The notes beneath the pieces are model-generated. The model did not search any database. It had not been told where the DNA came from and saw only the letters and a program-made list of their open reading frames with translations. A stretch of 64,000 bases of DNA from contig NZ_NKCN01000002.1 in the NCBI RefSeq assembly GCF_002245535.1, positions 366,078 through 430,077 on the forward strand, written 5' to 3'. This DNA is from Mycobacterium lehmannii. Its GTDB lineage: Bacteria; Actinomycetota; Actinomycetes; Mycobacteriales; Mycobacteriaceae. This document shows, piece after piece, positions 17,395 to 27,422 of the stretch. Each line of letters starts with the position of its first letter. The stretch's first letter is position 1. Made by a program: the position numbers and the translations under genes.

Positions 17395-17913
17395 ATGGCA
17401 GCTTCTCCACGGTGGCAGTGCGACCGGGCGGCGGGCGCGTCCGGGGCCATTCAGTTTCACGGGGTGATTACGGATGAAGATGGTCGACCAGTTCCTAACG
17501 TCCTGATCGAGACCTGGCACGCCGCGGGGGACGACGACAACGCGGCGACGAAGATCGGACGGCCGCGGTGCGACGGCCGGAACTACACCCGCCCAAAGAG
17601 CGTCATCACCGACCAACAGGGTCGTTACAGCATGAGAATGGTGCCGCCTCGAGCACCCGAGCACGGGGCAGCGCCGTTCATTGCGGTGTCGGTGCATGCT
17701 CGAGGGCTTCTCGATCGGCTGATCACCCGCGCCTACCTTCCAGGGTGCCATCTCGCCAAGGACTCCCTGCTCCGCCGCCTGCCCGCCGAGCGGCGGCAAG
17801 CCCTGATTGCCACCCGCGACGACATCGGACTTCGTTTCGACATCACGCTGCGGCCAGCACACGGCGTGAGGGTTGAAACCTTTGTTGAGCCGCAACAGGA
17901 AGCTGCGACGTGA
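17395..17913 (+). CDS. Intradiol dioxygenase family protein, PcaG-like, unpaired
   Basis: A 172-residue protein resembling the alpha subunit (PcaG) of protocatechuate 3,4-dioxygenase: a beta-sandwich start (FHGVITDEDGRPVPNVLIE), then AAPFIAVSVHARGLLDRLITR. In protocatechuate dioxygenase the iron is held by two Tyr and two His of the beta subunit (PcaH), and the alpha subunit lacks them; the same ligand pattern is not evident here. No PcaH gene is seen in the window, so either the partner is elsewhere or this protein has another role. It is the last gene before the mce operon. Confidence 0.68.
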   Translation: MAASPRWQCDRAAGASGAIQFHGVITDEDGRPVPNVLIETWHAAGDDDNAATKIGRPRCDGRNYTRPKSVITDQQGRYSMRMVPPRAPEHGAAPFIAVSVHARGLLDRLITRAYLPGCHLAKDSLLRRLPAERRQALIATRDDIGLRFDITLRPAHGVRVETFVEPQQEAAT

Positions 17914-18068
17914 CCGTGTTGCCGGCTTCAGCCGATCGGGGGCGGTCCGGCCTCACCATGCCTGCTGTCATCGACGCATTTCGGCCGTGCTGTTGGGGTA
18001 GGCCTAGCCACGGTGAGGGAGATTCCGGTCCCAGACGCGCACCTCAGCAACCTTATGGGGGCTTCTGA
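17914..18068 (+). other. Spacer before mce operon
   Basis: This 155-nt gap is the only sizeable break before the Mce genes and may hold their promoter. I see no confident -35/-10 pair and no terminator. Confidence 0.3.
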
Positions 18069-18878
18069 GTGAAGGGCTTTTCGCTCCGTAGCAAGGTTGA
18101 GAACCTCCCGACAGCGGCTGACGTCAAAGCTCTGAAACCACTCAGCATCGTTGGCGGGCTCTACGCGATGACGCTGGACATGTTCGTCGCGATGTTCAAA
18201 CCACCCTTCCAATGGCGCGAGTTCCTCCTCCAGACATGGTTCGTGGCGCGGGTTTCCCTGGTCCCAGCGCTGACGTTGTCGATTCCCCTCGTTGTCCTCA
18301 CGTCATTCACCTTCAACACGTTGCTCGGCGAATTCGGCGCCGCAGACTTCTCAGGAACCGGCGCAGCATTGGGCGCGGTCAACCAGATCGGCCCCTTCGT
18401 GACTGTCCTCGTCGTCGCAGGTGCCGGCGCTTCGGCGATGTGCGCCGATCTCGGGTCGCGCACGATCCGCGAAGAAGTCGATGCAATGCGGGTCCTCGGC
18501 CTTGACCCGATTCATTCCCTTGTCGTCCCTAGAGTGCTGGCGACGACGGTGGTCGCCGTGCTCCTGTCATCTGTCGTGACCGTTACTGGGCTCCTTGGCG
18601 CTTTCTTATTTTCGGTGTACTTCCAGCACGTGACTCCCGGGTCATTCGTTGCGAGTATGACGCTGATCACCGGTCTCGGCGATGTCCTCGTGTCTCTGGT
18701 CAAGGCCACGCTGTTCGGTTTCGTGGCGGGTCTGATCGCCTGCTACCAAGGCTTGCGAGTGCAAAAAGGCGCGGCCGGCGTGGGTAACGCGGTCAACGAA
18801 ACCGTTGTGATCGCGTTCTTGCTGCTGTTCGTCGTCAATGCCATCGTCACCGCGGTCGGATTCGAGGTCACGAAATGA
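18069..18878 (+). CDS. yrbEA: Mce permease YrbE, first copy (MlaE family)
   Basis: A 269-residue integral membrane protein with about five hydrophobic segments and the MlaE/YrbE signature around residues 130-175 (GSRTIREEVDAMRVLGLDP), the cytoplasmic loop that contacts the ATPase. In mycobacteria YrbEA/YrbEB form the permease of Mce lipid importers. It begins the operon at GTG 18069, and its stop overlaps the next start (ATGA at 18875). The ATPase (MceG) is normally encoded elsewhere and is not in this window. Confidence 0.9.
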   Translation: MKGFSLRSKVENLPTAADVKALKPLSIVGGLYAMTLDMFVAMFKPPFQWREFLLQTWFVARVSLVPALTLSIPLVVLTSFTFNTLLGEFGAADFSGTGAALGAVNQIGPFVTVLVVAGAGASAMCADLGSRTIREEVDAMRVLGLDPIHSLVVPRVLATTVVAVLLSSVVTVTGLLGAFLFSVYFQHVTPGSFVASMTLITGLGDVLVSLVKATLFGFVAGLIACYQGLRVQKGAAGVGNAVNETVVIAFLLLFVVNAIVTAVGFEVTK

Positions 18879-19732
18879 GCACAAGCGCGGTCTTAAGGCA
18901 AAGATATCCCCGCAGTGCTCGCGTTTTGAGTCAGTGGAGGGCCGGGTGGAGAGAGCTTGGCGAGCAGGCCCGCTTCTACGGTCAGTCGATCAGCTCGACC
19001 GTGCAGGCGGCCACGACCTACCGTGCCGAGGTGCTACGCCAGATCGCCGCGATTGGTCTCGGCGCAGGATCCTTGGCGGTGGTGGGTGGCACAGTCGCTG
19101 TCGTCGCCTTCCTGAACTTGTCGACCAGCGCCGCTCTGGCGAGTCAGGCCTTCAACCAGATGTCGCAAGTCGGCGTGGAAGCGCTGGCCGGCTTCACGTC
19201 GGCGTTCGTCAACGTTCGGTTGGTCACCCCGGCCAGCTCGGCCTTCGCGTTCGCCGCCACGATCGGTGCTGGTACCACCGCGCAGCTCGGTGCGATGAAA
19301 ATCAACGAGGAGGTCGACGCGCTCGCGGTGATGGGCATCCGGCCGATCGCCTACCTAGCCTCAACTCGTCTGCTCGCCGGCGTGATCGTGGTCGTCCCGC
19401 TGTACTGCGTGGCCTTGTTGATGTCGTTCTTCGCGGTGCGGGTCATCACCACCGCGTTCTATGGGCAGGGGTCCGGAGTGTTCGGCCATTACTTCGACAC
19501 CTTTCTCAGTCCGCAAGCCGTGTTCTTCTCCTTCGCCGTCACGGTCGCCGCAGCGCTGGTGATCCTGCTGATCCACACGTACTACGGACTCAACGCCACT
19601 GGCGGTCCCGCCGGTGTGGGTGAGGCGGTCGGGCGCGCGACCCGGACGTCGCTGATCGCCTCGCAGATGGTGATTCTCTTGGTCACTCTGGCTCTCTACG
19701 GCCAGACCGGCACCTTCAACTACGCGGGGTGA
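18875..19732 (+). CDS. yrbEB: Mce permease YrbE, second copy (MlaE family)
   Basis: A 285-residue MlaE-type permease paralogous to the preceding gene, with the conserved loop KINEEVDALAVMGIRP. It has a longer N-terminal amphipathic region and several membrane helices. Together with YrbEA it should form the channel through which Mce-bound substrate crosses the inner membrane. The GTGA overlap at its end (19729) couples it to mceA. Confidence 0.9.
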   Translation: MSTSAVLRQRYPRSARVLSQWRAGWRELGEQARFYGQSISSTVQAATTYRAEVLRQIAAIGLGAGSLAVVGGTVAVVAFLNLSTSAALASQAFNQMSQVGVEALAGFTSAFVNVRLVTPASSAFAFAATIGAGTTAQLGAMKINEEVDALAVMGIRPIAYLASTRLLAGVIVVVPLYCVALLMSFFAVRVITTAFYGQGSGVFGHYFDTFLSPQAVFFSFAVTVAAALVILLIHTYYGLNATGGPAGVGEAVGRATRTSLIASQMVILLVTLALYGQTGTFNYAG

Positions 19733-19737
19733 GGCGC

Positions 19738-21084
19738 ATGGCTGACGGTACGGGTGCTCGGCGGATCTCCCCCGGGTGGTGGGCGATGTTGCTGGTCACG
19801 GGCATCGTGGCGGCGGTGGTGCTGAGTCTGGCCATGTTCAACAGGACGTTCACCCCGACCGTGCCGGTGACCCTGACAGCGGACCGCTCGGGTCTGGTGC
19901 TGGAGCCCAACTCGCGGGTCAAGATGCGCGGGGTGCAGATCGGCCGCGTCAGCGCGGTCACCGGCGGGGATGCCCCGCGCATCCAGCTGGCCATCGACCC
20001 CGACCAGATCCGACACATCCCGGCCAACGTCCAGGCACGCATCCAATCCATGTCCTTGTTCGGGGCGAAGTACGTCGACCTTGTCTACCCACCCGACCCC
20101 AGCCCGCAGCGGCTGTCCGCGGGAGCAGTATTGACATCACAGAACACCGCCACCGAGGTCAACACCGTGTTCCAAAATGTGGTGCAGCTGATCAAGACGA
20201 TCGACCCGCTCAAGCTCAACGCCGTACTTAGCGCGCTCGCCGAAGGGGTGCGAGGACAAGGCGACAGGATCGGTGAAGCGATCACCGCGAGCAATCAAGT
20301 TCTACTTGAGCTGAATCCACGCACCGACACTGTGCGCGAGGACTTCCGCGCGCTCAAAGGTGTCAGCGACACTTACAGTGCGGCAGCCAAGGACATCATC
20401 GACACCGTAGCCGCGGCGACCACCACCAGCGCAACAATCACCAGCCACGCTCAGCAACTCGACACGCTGCTGCTCAACGTGGTGGGGCTATCCCGCAGCG
20501 GAATCGACCTGCTAGGCGCCAGCAAAGACAACCTGGTGAAAGCGGTCAACCTGCTGGAACCCACAACGAACTTGCTGATGAAGTACAACCCTATGCTCAC
20601 CTGCTTGTTTGTTGGCGCCAAGACCACACTCGACACCGGCTATGCCGACATGCTCGGCGGAAACGGCAAGTCTCTCATCATGGACGCTGCGCTGCTGCTG
20701 GGAGACGATCCATACCGTTATCCGGACCATCGGCCCATCAACGCCGCCAAGGGCGGGGAAGGTGGTAAGCCCAGCTGCGGCTCGCTGCCCGACGTCGCCC
20801 AGGACTTCCCGGTGCGCCAGCTGATCGCCAATACCGGGTTCGGCACCGGACTAGATTGGCGACCCAATCCCGGCATCGGCTTCCCCGGGTACGCCAACTA
20901 TTTCCCGGTGACTCGGGCGGTCCCCGAACCGCCGAGCATCCGTTACCCGGGCGGCCCAGCACCCGGACCGATCCCCTACCCCGGTGCACCGCCCTACGGC
21001 GCTCCCCAGTACGGCCCCGACGGAACGCCCCTCTATCCCGGTGTCCCGGTCCCGCCACCGCCCTCCGCAGGACCCACACCGTGA
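19738..21084 (+). CDS. mceA: Mce family protein A
   Basis: A protein of about 448 residues with an N-terminal transmembrane anchor (WWAMLLVTGIVAAVVLSLAM), then the MlaD/Mce core (residues about 38-115, with the GVQIGRV turn), a long helical region and a Pro/Gly/Tyr-rich tail. Mce proteins form a hexameric tube that carries lipids, sterols or similar molecules across the periplasm. ATG 19738 is used here; GTG 19729 overlapping the yrbEB stop is an alternative. The order A to F follows the usual mycobacterial mce arrangement. Confidence 0.88.
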   Translation: MADGTGARRISPGWWAMLLVTGIVAAVVLSLAMFNRTFTPTVPVTLTADRSGLVLEPNSRVKMRGVQIGRVSAVTGGDAPRIQLAIDPDQIRHIPANVQARIQSMSLFGAKYVDLVYPPDPSPQRLSAGAVLTSQNTATEVNTVFQNVVQLIKTIDPLKLNAVLSALAEGVRGQGDRIGEAITASNQVLLELNPRTDTVREDFRALKGVSDTYSAAAKDIIDTVAAATTTSATITSHAQQLDTLLLNVVGLSRSGIDLLGASKDNLVKAVNLLEPTTNLLMKYNPMLTCLFVGAKTTLDTGYADMLGGNGKSLIMDAALLLGDDPYRYPDHRPINAAKGGEGGKPSCGSLPDVAQDFPVRQLIANTGFGTGLDWRPNPGIGFPGYANYFPVTRAVPEPPSIRYPGGPAPGPIPYPGAPPYGAPQYGPDGTPLYPGVPVPPPPSAGPTP

Positions 21085-21141
21085 CCGCCGGCCGCGCAGA
21101 TCGTCGAAAAATACCTGTAAACGTCGGAGGGGAGCATCGCC

Positions 21142-22170
21142 GTGACCAATAAGATGTCGGCCGTCTTGTGGCGCCTCGGAATCTTCGTGGTCGTGTGCGC
21201 TCTGGGTGCCTTCGCCCTCATCGCCGTCTTCGCGCAGCTGCGCTTCGAGCGCGAACAGCGCTACACCGCTGTGTTCGCGAATGTCAGCGGACTGACGAGC
21301 GGCGACTTTGTCCGCATCGCCGGTGTCGAGGTCGGCAAGGTCAGAACCCTCACTGTCCGGGATGATTCCACCGTGGCGGTCGAGTTCGGGGCCGACGACT
21401 CGGTGGTACTCACCGACGGCAGCCGCGCTGTCATCAAATACGACAACCTGATCGGCGACCGTTACCTGGCGATCGAGGAAGGCGCGGGCGGAACCACGAA
21501 ACTGCGGCCCGGCGACGCAATCCCGTTGGACCGCACCGCGCCGGCACTGGATCTCGACGCCGTGATCGGGGGCTTCCGGCCTCTGCTGAACGCGCTAGAC
21601 CCCACCCAAGTCAACACCCTCACCAGCCAGCTCATCGCAGCCTTTCAGGGGCAAGGCGCCACGATCGGTTCCATACTGGCTCAGACCGCAGCGCTAACGA
21701 ACACCCTGGCCGACCGGGACGAGCTCATCGGGCAAACCATCGTCAACTTGAACGTGGTGTTGGGATCGCTGGCCGGGCACAGCGACCAGTTCGGCAAGGC
21801 CATCGACTCACTGTCGCAGCTCGTGCACGGACTTCAAGCCCGTAAACAGGACATTAGCAACGGAGTGGCCTACGCCAACGAGGCCGCCCGCTCGATCGCC
21901 GACCTTCTCGCCCAAGCACGACCACCGCTGCAGAAAACGGTCCATGAAACCGATCGCACCGCGACCGCTGTGCTCGCCGATCGCGACTATTTCGACAACC
22001 TCCTGAACACCCTGCCCGACACATATCGGGTAATGCTCCGGCAAGGTCTCTACGGCAACTACTTCACCTTCTACCTGTGCGATCTGCTGCTGAAAGTCAA
22101 TGGGAAGGGTGGGCAGCCGGTGTACATCAAACTGGTCGAACAATCCAGCGGTAGGTGCACGCCCCAATGA
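21142..22170 (+). CDS. mceB: Mce family protein B
   Basis: A 342-residue Mce protein: a membrane anchor at residues 9-28, the MlaD-like domain at about 40-120 (with VAGVEVGKV-like turn RIAGVEVGKV), then the long MCE helical domain. It is separated from mceA by 57 nt, with a GGAGGGGAGC ribosome binding site, and overlaps mceC by ATGA. It ends with a short Cys-containing tail, without the proline-rich extension seen in A, C and D. Confidence 0.88.
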   Translation: MTNKMSAVLWRLGIFVVVCALGAFALIAVFAQLRFEREQRYTAVFANVSGLTSGDFVRIAGVEVGKVRTLTVRDDSTVAVEFGADDSVVLTDGSRAVIKYDNLIGDRYLAIEEGAGGTTKLRPGDAIPLDRTAPALDLDAVIGGFRPLLNALDPTQVNTLTSQLIAAFQGQGATIGSILAQTAALTNTLADRDELIGQTIVNLNVVLGSLAGHSDQFGKAIDSLSQLVHGLQARKQDISNGVAYANEAARSIADLLAQARPPLQKTVHETDRTATAVLADRDYFDNLLNTLPDTYRVMLRQGLYGNYFTFYLCDLLLKVNGKGGQPVYIKLVEQSSGRCTPQ

Positions 22171-23495
22171 AGACCTTCAGCGAGCGCAACGTCATTGTCA
22201 TCGGCGCCATCGGTGTCCTTCTCACCGCGGCTATCGTCGCTGGTGCGCTCAACTACAACAAGCTGCCGTTCGTTTCCTCCGGCAAGAGCTATTCGGCGTA
22301 TTTCGACGAGGCCGGCGGACTGACCACCGGCGCCCCGGTGCGGGTGTCGGGGGCTCCCGCCGGCCAAGTGCAGAGCATCACCCTCGACGGGCAGTGGGTA
22401 CTGGTCACGTTCACGGTAGCCGACGGCATCCGGCTGGGCGACCGTACCGAGGCTGCGGTCAAGACGACCAGTGTGCTCGGCAATAAGGTCCTCGACCTAA
22501 CCAGCCGCGGCGCCGGGACGCTTGCGGGCACCATCCCCGTTGAGCGGACCACTTCGCCGTATCAGTTGCCGGACGCTATCGGAGACCTCACGACCACCAT
22601 CAGCGGACTCGACACCGGCCAGCTGTCCGCCTCGCTGGCAGTGCTGTCCCAGACCCTCCAAGACACCCCCGACGATCTGCGGTTCGCCGTCGCCGGGATC
22701 GCCCGCTTCTCGGAAACCCTCAACCAGCGCGACGCCCAGCTGCGCGACTTACTGGCCCATGCCGCCAAGGCGACGACCGTCCTGGGCGAACGCAGCAACG
22801 ACATCGTGCGGCTGATCTCCGACACCAACGCGGTGTTGGCGCAGCTGCGCACCCAAAGCGCAGCGCTCGACGAGATCTCGACCAGCATCTCCGCGGTAAG
22901 TCGCCAACTCGCGGGCTTCATCGCCGAGAACAAGACAACACTCAAACCCGCCCTCGAGAAACTAAACGGGGTTCTCGCGATCCTCGACAACCGGAAAGCT
23001 CAGATCCAAGAATCCATCAAGGGTCTGGCCGCCTACGCGATGCAGTTCGGCGAGACTATCGCAGCCGGCCCCTTCTTCAACGCCTACCTCGCCAACCTCG
23101 TGCCCGGACAGTTCATCCAACCGTTCGTCGATGCGGCGTTCTCCGATCTCGGTCTGGATCCCAACGTGCTCTTACCTTCTGAGCGCACCGACCCTCAGGT
23201 GGGCCAGCCCGGCACCCCGGCGCTGCCGATTCCGTATCCGAGGACCGGCCAAGGGGGCGACCCCAAACTGACTCTGCCCGACGCGATCACCGGAAACCCG
23301 GGTGATCCCCGCTACCCGTATCGCGAATCGGTACCGGCCCCTCCGCCAGGTGGTCCCCCACCAGGTCCGCCGGCACCGCCACCACCCGATCAGCAGGCCC
23401 CGCAGCCGCCGACCCCAAGCCCGGTCGTCGTGCCGGCGCCCGACGAAGTCGCGCCGGGACCAACAGATTCCTCGATCCCCCAAGGCAGACGATGA
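22167..23495 (+). CDS. mceC: Mce family protein C
   Basis: A 442-residue Mce protein with an N-terminal anchor, the Mce core (GAPVRVSGAPAGQVQSI), a helical region of about 200 residues and a C-terminal tail of about 90 residues very rich in Pro, Gly and Ala. ATG 22167 overlaps the mceB stop as ATGA; a GTG 12 nt upstream in frame is less likely. The tail may extend into or through the cell-wall layer. Confidence 0.88.
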   Translation: MKTFSERNVIVIGAIGVLLTAAIVAGALNYNKLPFVSSGKSYSAYFDEAGGLTTGAPVRVSGAPAGQVQSITLDGQWVLVTFTVADGIRLGDRTEAAVKTTSVLGNKVLDLTSRGAGTLAGTIPVERTTSPYQLPDAIGDLTTTISGLDTGQLSASLAVLSQTLQDTPDDLRFAVAGIARFSETLNQRDAQLRDLLAHAAKATTVLGERSNDIVRLISDTNAVLAQLRTQSAALDEISTSISAVSRQLAGFIAENKTTLKPALEKLNGVLAILDNRKAQIQESIKGLAAYAMQFGETIAAGPFFNAYLANLVPGQFIQPFVDAAFSDLGLDPNVLLPSERTDPQVGQPGTPALPIPYPRTGQGGDPKLTLPDAITGNPGDPRYPYRESVPAPPPGGPPPGPPAPPPPDQQAPQPPTPSPVVVPAPDEVAPGPTDSSIPQGRR

Positions 23496-24832
23496 CGAAC
23501 TCTCGGACCAAACTCGGATTGGCAATCATTTTGGTCAGCCTCGTCGTGGGCGGCGCGATTGCGGTGACACGCGCGGCACACGAGCTCGATCGTGTTCACG
23601 TCGTCGCCTACTTCGACAACAGCAACGGTGTGTTCGTCGGCGACGACGTCCGCATCAAGGGCGTCCGCGTCGGCAGGATCGAGGCCATCGAACCGCAACC
23701 CACACAGGTCAGAATCACCTTCTGGTTCGACGCGAAATACCCGGTGCCCGCCGACGCCAAAGCCGTGATCTTATCCCCGACACTGGTCACGTCCCGTGCC
23801 ATCCAATTAACCCCGGGCTACGCTGGTGGCCCGACGCTGCAGAACAACGCGACCATCCCCCGGGCGCGCACCGCTGTTCCGGTGGAGTTCGACGAATTCC
23901 GCCAACAGCTCGAACGGCTGACCGCTTTGCTGCAGCCCACCGAGCCGGGCGAAGTGAGCACGCTGGGCTCCCTGGTGAACACCGCCGCCGACAACTTGCG
24001 CGGTCAGGGTCCGGCGATCCGCGACGCCATCATCAGGCTGTCCCAATCGGTGTCCGCGCTCGCCGATCACAGCCCGGACATCTTCACCAGCGTCAGAAAC
24101 CTGTCGACACTGGTCTCGGCGCTGCAGGACAGCACCGTCCTGATACGTCAGCTGAATCAGAACCTTGCGTCGGTCACCGGGCTTTTGGCCAACGAGCCCA
24201 CCGAAGTCGGGGACGCGGTGAAAAACCTCAATGACGTGGTGGGCGAGGTGACCGCGTTCGTCGCCGCAAACCGCGACACGATCGGCGCCACCTCGGACAA
24301 GTTGACGTCGGTTTCACAGGCGCTGACAGACAGCACCGACGACATCGAACAGCTGCTGCACATCGCGCCGACGACGCTGTCCAACGCCGCCAACCTCTAC
24401 CAGCCCGCCCAGGGCACGCTCACCGGAGCTCTTAATGTCGCCAACTTCTCCGATCCGATCACCTTTTTGTGCGGCGCAGTGCAGGCCGCCTCGCGACTGA
24501 ACAACGAGCAGTCGGCGAAATTATGTGTGCAGTACTTGGCGCCGATCATCAAGAACCGCCAATACAACTTCCCGCCGATCGGGGTCAACCCCTTCGTCGG
24601 TGCGACTGTTCGACCGAATGAAGTCACCTACAGCGAGGATTGGATGCGCCCGGACTACGTTCCGCCGCAGCCGACGCTGCCGGCCGCGACCGGCGCCGAC
24701 CCGGACGCGCCGCCACCGCTTACCGGGCCAGCGCTGCCGGCCGAAGTGCCGATTCCCGGCCCGTCGAATCGGCAGACCGACCCAGCCGCCGGGTTGCCCG
24801 GCATGATGATTCCAACCGGGGGCGGCTCATGA
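23492..24832 (+). CDS. mceD: Mce family protein D
   Basis: A 446-residue Mce protein: N-terminal anchor (GLAIILVSLVVGGAIAV), Mce core with the DVRIKGVRVGRIEAI turn, helical domain with Asn/Ser/Thr-rich repeats, and a Pro-rich tail. It is coupled to mceC and mceE by ATGA overlaps at both ends. Confidence 0.88.
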   Translation: MTNSRTKLGLAIILVSLVVGGAIAVTRAAHELDRVHVVAYFDNSNGVFVGDDVRIKGVRVGRIEAIEPQPTQVRITFWFDAKYPVPADAKAVILSPTLVTSRAIQLTPGYAGGPTLQNNATIPRARTAVPVEFDEFRQQLERLTALLQPTEPGEVSTLGSLVNTAADNLRGQGPAIRDAIIRLSQSVSALADHSPDIFTSVRNLSTLVSALQDSTVLIRQLNQNLASVTGLLANEPTEVGDAVKNLNDVVGEVTAFVAANRDTIGATSDKLTSVSQALTDSTDDIEQLLHIAPTTLSNAANLYQPAQGTLTGALNVANFSDPITFLCGAVQAASRLNNEQSAKLCVQYLAPIIKNRQYNFPPIGVNPFVGATVRPNEVTYSEDWMRPDYVPPQPTLPAATGADPDAPPPLTGPALPAEVPIPGPSNRQTDPAAGLPGMMIPTGGGS

Positions 24833-25968
24833 CATGCACGAGGCCTGCCCGCGCCGCCGCGGTGATCATGATCGCGCTGACCGTCGCCGGGCTGTCGGGA
24901 TGCGGCTTTCGCGGGTTGAACTCCTTTCGGCTGCCCGGGACGCAAGGCCACGGGCAGGGCTCCTACACGATTCAGGCCGAAATGCCCGATGTCGAAACCC
25001 TTCAGCCGAACTCACGTGTCCGCGTGGGCGACGTCAATGTGGGCACCGTCACGAAGATCGAGCGTCGAGGCTGGCATGCGCTGCTCACACTCGCACTCAA
25101 CGGCGACGTCGACCTTCCCGCCAACTCGACCGTGTCGTTGGGTCAAACCAGCCTGCTGGGCTCACTGCACATCGAGTTGGCACCCCCCACCGATGTTCGT
25201 CCCGCGGGAGAACTCCGGGCCGGTTCACTGATCCCGTTGACCTCAGCTGGAGCTTACCCGTCTACCGAACAGACCCTGGCGTCGGTATCCCTCCTGCTCA
25301 ACGGTGGCGGAGTGGGGCAAGTACAGGACATCACCACCGCCCTCACGTCTGCGCTGGGAGGCCGCGAAGCCGACTTCCGCAGCCTGCTTACACAATTGGA
25401 CACCTTCACCGCGAACGTCAACGGTCAAATCGGCGACATCATCGCAGCCACCCAGAGCCTCAACGATCTGGTCGCCCAGTTCGCGGCGCAAAAGCCGATC
25501 ATCGACAAGGCCCTGGAAACAATCCCCGACGCGCTGGCGGTTATCAACGCCGAACGCGATCAGCTGGTGGAGGCGGTCGACCAGCTCGGCAAATTCAGCG
25601 CGCTGGCCGCCGACACGGTCAACCAGTCCCAAGATTCGTTGATCCAGATCCTGAACGACATGGGACCGGTACTGGAATCACTGGCTAACGCTGGCCCGGC
25701 GCTGACCCGGTCCCTGAACCTGTTCACCACGATTCCGTTCGTGAAAGACAACCTGACCAAGTGGTGGCGCGGTGACTACGCCAACATCACCACGATCGTG
25801 GACCTGACTTTGAGTCGTATCGACGCGGGGCTGTTCACCGGTACCCGGTTCGAAGGGCACCTCACCGAACTGGAATTGCAGTGGGGCCGCACGATCGGAC
25901 AACTGCCCAGCCCCTACACCGCGCGAAACCCGTTGATCGTCCCCTACCGGCTGGATCAAGGACCGTAA
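24829..25968 (+). CDS. mceE: Mce family protein E, lipoprotein (LprK/LprN type)
   Basis: A 379-residue Mce protein with a lipoprotein signal: basic start, hydrophobic stretch VIMIALTVAG and lipobox LSGC with the lipidated cysteine at about C25. The Mce core (NSRVRVGDVNVGTV) and helical domain follow. In mycobacterial mce operons the fifth gene is the lipoprotein, exactly as here. ATG 24829 overlaps the mceD stop; an upstream open stretch in the same frame is not used. Confidence 0.9.
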   Translation: MTCTRPARAAAVIMIALTVAGLSGCGFRGLNSFRLPGTQGHGQGSYTIQAEMPDVETLQPNSRVRVGDVNVGTVTKIERRGWHALLTLALNGDVDLPANSTVSLGQTSLLGSLHIELAPPTDVRPAGELRAGSLIPLTSAGAYPSTEQTLASVSLLLNGGGVGQVQDITTALTSALGGREADFRSLLTQLDTFTANVNGQIGDIIAATQSLNDLVAQFAAQKPIIDKALETIPDALAVINAERDQLVEAVDQLGKFSALAADTVNQSQDSLIQILNDMGPVLESLANAGPALTRSLNLFTTIPFVKDNLTKWWRGDYANITTIVDLTLSRIDAGLFTGTRFEGHLTELELQWGRTIGQLPSPYTARNPLIVPYRLDQGP

Positions 25969-27422
25969 TGTACCTGAGCAAACGAGTCCGGCTGCAACTG
26001 GCCATCTTCGCCATGGTGACCGTGGTGGCCGGTGGAAGCATGGCCTTCGCCTATCTTCGGCTGCCAAGCCTGCTCTTCGGTGTCGGCCGCTACCAAGTCA
26101 CCATGAAGCTTCAGGACGCAGCAAGCCTGTACCGCGACGCCAACGTCACCTACCGGGGCACAACGGTGGGCCGGGTCTCAGACGTCCGCCTCAGCGACGG
26201 CGGGGTCGACGCCATGCTGTCGCTGCAATCGGACACCAAGATCCCAGCAGACCTCGATGCCCACGTGGGCAGCCAGACCGCGGTCGGCGAGTTGTTCGTC
26301 GACCTCGTGCCGCGAAGCGGTGACGGTGCGCCGCTGAAGAACGGCGACGTCATCCCGGCCGACCGCACCTCGGTGCCCCCCGACATCAACGCCTTGCTAC
26401 GCGCGGTCAACACCGGTGTTCAGGCGATCCCCCGCGACAACCTCACGACGGTCATCGACGAGTCCTACATCGCTTTCGGCGGCCTGGGTCCCGACCTGGC
26501 CCGGCTGACGCGGGGCGCCACCACGCTGGCCATCGACACGCGCAACAACCTACCCGCCCTGACCACCCTCATCGACGACGCCAAACCCATCCTCGACACC
26601 CAAACCGAAACCTCCGATTCCATCCAGACCTGGGCGAGTAACCTCGCTCAAGTCACCAATCAGCTGCAGCTGCAGGATGAATCGGTGCAGGGCTTACTGG
26701 TCAACGGACCCCCCGCCGCAGACCAGGTACGTCAGCTCTTCGACCGGGTACAGCCCACCCTGCCCATCCTGCTGGCCAATCTGGTCAGCCTCGGGCAGGT
26801 GGCGCTGACCTATCAACCCAACCTCGAGCAGATCCTCGCCCTGTATCCGATCGAGATCGCCGGCCTCCAGGGTGCCGCGCTGGCCAACCGGAACACCAAA
26901 CAGGACTACAAAGGCCTGTTCCTGTCGTTCAACCTGAACCTCAATGTGCCGCCGCCGTGCAGAACGGGATACCTACCTGCCCAACAACAACGCGCACCGT
27001 CTGAAGTGGATTATCCACCGAAGCCGCCAGGTGACTTGTACTGTCGGATCCCGCAGGAGTCCGGCCTCACGAACGTCCGCGGGGCCCGCAACCTGCCGTG
27101 TGTGACTCGGCCGGGGAAGCGCGCGCCGACGGTGAAGATGTGCGAGAGCGACGAGAACTACGTACCGCTCAATGAGGGCACCAACTGGAAAGGTGATCCG
27201 AACGCGACGCTGTCCGGTCAGCCGGTTCCGCAGCCGCCGCCAGACCCGCCCCCCCCTGTGCCGGTGACCGCCCCGATTGCGGTCGCCGAGTATGACCCGA
27301 GCACCGGCAGCTACATCGGACCTGATGGCAAGCAGTACAGGCAAGCGGATTTGGGCCAGAGTGCTGTCGGGCAGCACACCTGGCAGGACATGCTGCTTCC
27401 GCCAAAGGACGGTAAACCGTGA
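25968..27422 (+). CDS. mceF: Mce family protein F
   Basis: A 484-residue Mce protein. ATG 25968 shares its first base with the mceE stop (TAATG). It has an N-terminal anchor, the Mce core (ANVTYRGTTVGRV), a helical domain, a Cys-rich segment near residues 325-390 (CRTGY, YCRIP, PCVTR, MCES) and a Pro-rich linker before a short conserved end. This is the usual sixth Mce protein. Confidence 0.9.
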   Translation: MYLSKRVRLQLAIFAMVTVVAGGSMAFAYLRLPSLLFGVGRYQVTMKLQDAASLYRDANVTYRGTTVGRVSDVRLSDGGVDAMLSLQSDTKIPADLDAHVGSQTAVGELFVDLVPRSGDGAPLKNGDVIPADRTSVPPDINALLRAVNTGVQAIPRDNLTTVIDESYIAFGGLGPDLARLTRGATTLAIDTRNNLPALTTLIDDAKPILDTQTETSDSIQTWASNLAQVTNQLQLQDESVQGLLVNGPPAADQVRQLFDRVQPTLPILLANLVSLGQVALTYQPNLEQILALYPIEIAGLQGAALANRNTKQDYKGLFLSFNLNLNVPPPCRTGYLPAQQQRAPSEVDYPPKPPGDLYCRIPQESGLTNVRGARNLPCVTRPGKRAPTVKMCESDENYVPLNEGTNWKGDPNATLSGQPVPQPPPDPPPPVPVTAPIAVAEYDPSTGSYIGPDGKQYRQADLGQSAVGQHTWQDMLLPPKDGKP

